A DNA stretch of 9,055 nucleotides, taken from contig JAFADQ010000280.1 in assembly GCA_023424725.1 (NCBI GenBank), positions 1 to 9,055 of the forward strand, in the 5' to 3' direction. Position 1 is the stretch's first letter; each line of letters opens with the position of its first letter. Origin of the DNA: Bacteroidota bacterium (lineage in GTDB: Bacteria > Bacteroidota > Bacteroidia > Cytophagales > Hymenobacteraceae). Shown here one piece after another: positions 6,102-9,055 of this stretch. Made by a program: the position numbers and the translations under genes. The notes under the pieces were generated by a model. The model saw only the letters and a list, made by a program, of their open reading frames with translations. It was not told the DNA's origin and searched no databases.

Positions 6102-6566
6102 TTATGCTTGTTGCTGTGGCTGCATTTGCTGCAGCATTTCCATTGGGTTTATAAGCGGCAAGTAACTGTTTTCCAGCTTTGTGTTGGTTGTATAATCGGC
6201 AATAAGCGCGCGGCTGTGGTGCATAGAAATATCCAGCATCATGGCCATAAGTTGCTGCGGCATATTTACCTGCATATCGTTATTTGCCTCTTTCTTCACG
6301 AAATCTTCCAGGTTACTAACCGAGAAACCATTCTGCACCTGAATTTTAAGCGCCGAGTTGGCTTGCTCTGTATGCCAGTAATTTACGGTTAATAATAGGC
6401 CGTATTGTTTCTGATCGAGGTTTATCTGATGCTGAAGGTCGAAGCTGATCTGGAAGTTTTCGCCCTGGGCAGGCATTTTTTCTTCGTTAATTTCGAAAGA
6501 CGCTACTTTAACAGAAGTAACGGCTACCTGAGTTTGGTTTTGATTCTGATTTGGTTGAGTTGACAT
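6102..6566 (-). CDS. Q/N/M-rich protein with SecB-like features
   Basis: This 154-residue cytoplasmic protein has low-complexity ends: an N-terminal Q/N-rich tail (residues 4-13) and a C-terminal Q/M tail (143-153). Between them lies a beta-rich part (about 14-80), then FSVSNLEDF and a Met-rich helix (about 101-125, QQLMAMMLDISMHHSRALIA) ending in SYLPLINPMEML. The order of beta strands, then a long helix with an SRG-like SRA, then a Pro-rich LPLINPxE tail resembles SecB-type chaperones, in particular the divergent SecB-like proteins that I associate with Bacteroidetes. Classical SecB keeps unfolded precursors export-competent and passes them to SecA. I assign this on pattern only; the zinc-binding SecA-interaction tail of proteobacterial SecB is not seen. 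The gene is monocistronic with a strong terminator and diverges from the next gene. A weak promoter-like TAGTTTG lies on the minus strand at 6597-6603. Confidence 0.75.
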   Translation of the reverse strand: MSTQPNQNQNQTQVAVTSVKVASFEINEEKMPAQGENFQISFDLQHQINLDQKQYGLLLTVNYWHTEQANSALKIQVQNGFSVSNLEDFVKKEANNDMQVNMPQQLMAMMLDISMHHSRALIADYTTNTKLENSYLPLINPMEMLQQMQPQQQA

Positions 6567-6750
6567 AAAAACTACTTACTGATGATAACAGAGCTGCAAA
6601 CTACGATTTTTCTGTGACACAACCGGAGCCTTGCCGGTAATTTTTTGGTTTGAAACAGACTATTTTTTGCCCCTCGCAGCCTGGCTTTTAATAAAAACAG
6701 CTGCAAATACGTGCGGTATTGCGTATCATTGCCGATCAAAAAATTAAACT

Positions 6751-7284
6751 ATGACAGATAAAATTCTCGGAATCGGATCGGTTATTCAGCATCCCGAATA
6801 TGGCGAAGGCGTGGTGGTAAATGTAAAATCTGCCACTTATTTAATCAGTTTTGTAAACCACGAACCTAAAGAAATAGCGCACCGCTTTGCAGGCCTTACA
6901 GTAATTAGAGAAGAAGAACCCGACGACGATTTGGTAAGCCTTTACGAAGTAGAGCGCAGCCTGCGGCAGATTCTACAAAAATTCTCGGATGTGCAGGAAA
7001 CCGTGCCCTTGGGCCAAAAATGGGTGGGCGGTAAAATTCTACTGCAGCCTGCCGATAAAAACCTGAAACCGAAAGAAATCCCTATCGATAGTTTCTTTCA
7101 CAAAATCGTGATGATCCGTGACCGCATGCGCACTCTGGAGCAACGCGTAAACGCCAGCGCCTTAACCGACGAAGAAAAGGTTAACATTCAGCAATACATA
7201 ACCCGCTGCTACGGCAGCCTCACCTCGTTTAACGTGTTATTTAAGCGGCCTGAAGACTATTTTGTAGGCGATAAAAGCGAGTAA
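6751..7284 (+). CDS. Conserved Bacteroidetes protein with an N-terminal Tudor/SH3-like domain, function unknown
   Basis: This 177-residue soluble protein is not a named family to me. Residues about 7-52 (IGSVIQHPEYGEGVVVNVKS followed by YLISFVNHEPKEIAHRF) resemble the small Tudor-like barrel at the C-terminus of PcrA/UvrD-type helicases, where a GxxVxHxxFGxGxV motif begins the domain. An acidic linker (54-60, EEEPDDD) leads to a helical region, YEVERSLRQILQKF. A strand-like segment follows (WVGGKILLQP, KEIPIDSFFHKIVMIRDRMR), then a C-terminal helical part with TLEQRVNASALTDEEKVNIQ and TSFNVLFKRPEDYF. The KEIPIDSFFHKIVMIRDRMR block looks strongly constrained. A nucleic-acid or protein-docking role is plausible from the Tudor-like part only. 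It is divergent from the SecB-like gene and convergent with the glutamine synthetase gene. No clear Shine-Dalgarno sequence is present; the leader is A-rich. Confidence 0.88.
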   Translation: MTDKILGIGSVIQHPEYGEGVVVNVKSATYLISFVNHEPKEIAHRFAGLTVIREEEPDDDLVSLYEVERSLRQILQKFSDVQETVPLGQKWVGGKILLQPADKNLKPKEIPIDSFFHKIVMIRDRMRTLEQRVNASALTDEEKVNIQQYITRCYGSLTSFNVLFKRPEDYFVGDKSE

Positions 7285-7286
7285 GA

Positions 7287-7432
7287 CTGAACCTTTGATT
7301 AAACTGAATTAAATGATTGAAATGAAAGTTTGAAATATTGATTTTAGGCTGTAACGCGCAAAAAAATGTCCACTACAGCCTAAATTATTGAGCTCAACTA
7401 AATCATTTAATTCACCATAATCAAAGCTTCAG
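7287..7432. repeat. Nested long inverted repeat (146 bp)
   Basis: The outer arms 7287-7318 and 7401-7432 are inverted copies matching at 28 of 32 positions (CTGAA, CTTTGATTA, TGAATTAAATGATT; mismatches at 7292 and 7302-7304). Inside, 7343-7353 (TTTAGGCTGTA) pairs perfectly with 7374-7384 around a 20-base loop. There is no coding capacity. It begins three bases after the stop codon of the preceding gene. It could be a MITE-like repeat or a large 3' structure; the sequence alone does not decide. Confidence 0.7.
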
Positions 7433-7434
7433 AC

Positions 7435-7472
7435 AAAAAAACCGGCTCCTGTTTCCAGAAGCCGGTTTTTTT
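7435..7472. terminator. Strong bidirectional intrinsic terminator
   Basis: A perfect 13-bp stem of A7-CCGGCT (7435-7447) and AGCCGG-T7 (7460-7472) has a 12-base loop. The A-run and T-run make it work on both strands, so it can end both the upstream plus-strand gene and glnN on the minus strand. Confidence 0.93.
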
Positions 7473-7483
7473 AATCAAAAGTC

Positions 7484-7511
7484 GCATTACGCAATACCCA
7501 CTACGCAATAC
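7484..7511. repeat. Heptamer tandem repeat
   Basis: There are four 7-bp units: GCATTAC, GCAATAC, CCACTAC, GCAATAC (consensus GCAATAC). They lie directly after the terminator and five bases before the glnN stop codon. The 10-mer TACGCAATAC occurs twice here (7488-7497, 7502-7511) and once inverted at 6716-6725. Confidence 0.65.
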
Positions 7512-7515
7512 GATT

Positions 7516-9055
7516 TTACCGCATAAACATCAGCTCGCGTAGCTTCACCAGCGGCCAATCGTTATCATCTACCATTAGTTCCAGTTTGTCGGCGCTGCGG
7601 CGGATGGTGTCGAAATGCGATTTTACCTCGAAGCAATACTCAAATGCGCGGTCGCGTACGCTAACAATTTTATTGGCTTTTTTGCGCGATTCTATCATAG
7701 AATCTACATTGGTTTTTAAAATCCGCAGGTGCTCCGAAATGGCTTTTACCGTGTTCAGGGTAGTTTCGGTGTATTCTTCGGCAAGGCCAATTTCGCGCAG
7801 GCCTTTAATGTTTTCTACAAGCTTGGTTTGGTAATTTACCACCACCGGAATAATGTGGTTATTCGCCAGATCGCCCATGATCCGCGATTCGATCTGGATC
7901 TTTTTCACGTATTCCTCCATCACAATTTCGAAGCGGGCCTCTATCTCCTTTTCGGTAAAAATGCCGTTGTTCACGAAAAGTTCGTGCGCCTCTTTGGTCA
8001 TGTACGCGTTTAGCGCTTCGGGCGTGGTTTTAAAGTTAGACAAGCCGCGGCGGGCTGCTTCCTCTTCCCATTCCTGCGAGTAGCCGTTACCCTCGAAACG
8101 GATGGCTTTAGACTCTGTAATGTATTTGCGTAAGGTAGTAACAATAGCAAGCTCTTTTTTCTTCCCATTCTCGATCAGCGCGTCTACTTCCCGCTTAAAT
8201 TCTTTTAGCTGGGCTGCAACCACCGTATTTAGTGCCACCATAGCAGAAGAACTGTTAGCCGACGAACCAACTGCGCGGAACTCGAATTTATTGCCCGTAA
8301 AAGCAAACGGCGAGGTGCGGTTACGATCTGTGTTATCGAGCAAAATTGGCGGAATTTTATCGATGCCAAGCTTCAGGTACATGTTATCGCCCTTATCAAC
8401 CTGTATGGTAGAATTTACTTCGAGCTCGTTCAGAATCTGGTCTAATTGCGAACCGATAAATACCGACATAATGGCCGGCGGTGCTTCGTTGGCTCCCAAA
8501 CGGTGGTCGTTAGAGGCCGTTGCGATAGAAGCGCGCATTAAATCTGCGTAGCGATGTACCGCTTTAATTGTGGTGATGAAGAAAGTTAAAAACTGTAAAT
8601 TCTCTTTCGGACGGCGGCCCGGCGAGAACAGGTTTACGCCCGTATCGGTTGTTAGCGACCAGTTGTTGTGCTTGCCGCTGCCGTTTACGCTGCGGTACGG
8701 TTTTTCGTGCAACAGGGCTTTAAAATGATGGCGCTCGGCGGTGCGGTGCAGCAAATCCATCAGCAACTGGTTGTGGTCTACGGCTAAATTAGCTTCCTCG
8801 AAAGTGGGCGCGCACTCAAATTGTCCGGGAGCTACTTCGTTATGGCGGGTACGCAACGGAATGCCCAGTTTATGCGCTTCCTGCTCGAAATCTATCATGA
8901 AACGGTGTATGCGCGTAGGAATAGATCCAAAATAATGATCTTCCAGCTGCTGGCCTTTGGCGGGTGCGTGTCCGAAAACGGTGCGGCCGGTTAGCGCCAG
9001 GTCAGGGCGGGCTTCGTACAGAGCCCGATCAACCAGAAAATATTCCTGCTCTATG
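7516..9055 (-). CDS. glnN: Glutamine synthetase type III, C-terminal part (5' end outside window)
   Basis: GSIII makes L-glutamine from glutamate, ammonia and ATP in the cytoplasm, as a double-ring dodecamer of subunits of about 725-730 residues. This fragment shows 512 of them. The frame runs through the right edge: residues encoded by 8899-9054 (IEQEYFLVDRALYEARPDLA and on, to IPTRIHRF) are typical GSIII, so the ATG at 8898 is an internal Met. Active-site elements visible are the metal-binding ExE of EQEYF, NEVAPGQFECAP, the substrate-loop GSGKHNNWSL, NDHRLGANEAPPAIMS, RNRTSPFAF and the KFEFRAVG motif. The GSIII-specific C-terminal region follows, with KAIRFEGNGYSQEW, YVKKIQIESRIMGDLANNHI and a coiled-coil-like end. 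This type is common in Bacteroidetes. Regulation cannot be seen because the promoter lies outside. A shared bidirectional terminator lies 43 bases after the stop. Confidence 0.97.
   Translation of the reverse strand, partial: IEQEYFLVDRALYEARPDLALTGRTVFGHAPAKGQQLEDHYFGSIPTRIHRFMIDFEQEAHKLGIPLRTRHNEVAPGQFECAPTFEEANLAVDHNQLLMDLLHRTAERHHFKALLHEKPYRSVNGSGKHNNWSLTTDTGVNLFSPGRRPKENLQFLTFFITTIKAVHRYADLMRASIATASNDHRLGANEAPPAIMSVFIGSQLDQILNELEVNSTIQVDKGDNMYLKLGIDKIPPILLDNTDRNRTSPFAFTGNKFEFRAVGSSANSSSAMVALNTVVAAQLKEFKREVDALIENGKKKELAIVTTLRKYITESKAIRFEGNGYSQEWEEEAARRGLSNFKTTPEALNAYMTKEAHELFVNNGIFTEKEIEARFEIVMEEYVKKIQIESRIMGDLANNHIIPVVVNYQTKLVENIKGLREIGLAEEYTETTLNTVKAISEHLRILKTNVDSMIESRKKANKIVSVRDRAFEYCFEVKSHFDTIRRSADKLELMVDDNDWPLVKLRELMFMR

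Noticed and set aside
8102..8551. 149-codon open frame antisense to glnN
   Set aside because: It is a shadow of the strongly conserved GSIII frame; Ser/Ala-rich composition is typical of antisense translation.
8896..8898. ATG that could be taken as the start of the glutamine synthetase
   Set aside because: The frame continues upstream through the right edge with conserved GSIII sequence, including the metal-binding EQEYF.

Overview
The window looks like a chromosomal housekeeping stretch from a Bacteroidetes bacterium, probably of the Cytophagales/Hymenobacteraceae type. This rests on a type III glutamine synthetase, a Bacteroidetes-style RqcH (NFACT) protein, small conserved proteins that I associate with this phylum, lipoproteins with a Bacteroidetes-type surface-export signal, a TAnnTTTG-type promoter and little use of Shine-Dalgarno sequences. 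The species assignment is inference; no 16S rRNA is present.

Layout, left to right. The 3' part of rqcH (+, cut by the left edge) converges on rlmH (-). Behind rlmH lies a tRNA-Leu(GAG) (-) with its own terminator and a plausible promoter. Next are an MscS-family mechanosensitive channel (+), a small CxxC protein (-) and a cytoplasmic SGNH/GDSL hydrolase (+). A 140-bp inverted-repeat element (MITE/BIME-like) fills the gap after the hydrolase. Then come two paralogous lipoproteins (both -) built from the same unrecognised domain, one copy carrying it twice. They are followed by a Q/N/M-rich SecB-like protein (-), a Tudor-like conserved protein of unknown function (+), a gap holding a second nested inverted repeat, a strong bidirectional terminator and a heptamer repeat, and finally the C-terminal two thirds of the type III glutamine synthetase (-, cut by the right edge).

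RqcH, RlmH and tRNA-Leu all serve translation, but they do not form an operon: rqcH and rlmH are convergent, and a terminator separates the tRNA from rlmH. Most genes appear to be single transcription units with their own hairpin terminators. No gene-free stretch exceeds 300 bases (longest about 245). I see no CRISPR array, no prophage, no intact insertion sequence and no defence system. The less familiar material is the lipoprotein pair with its repeated domain and the palindromic elements in the convergent gaps.
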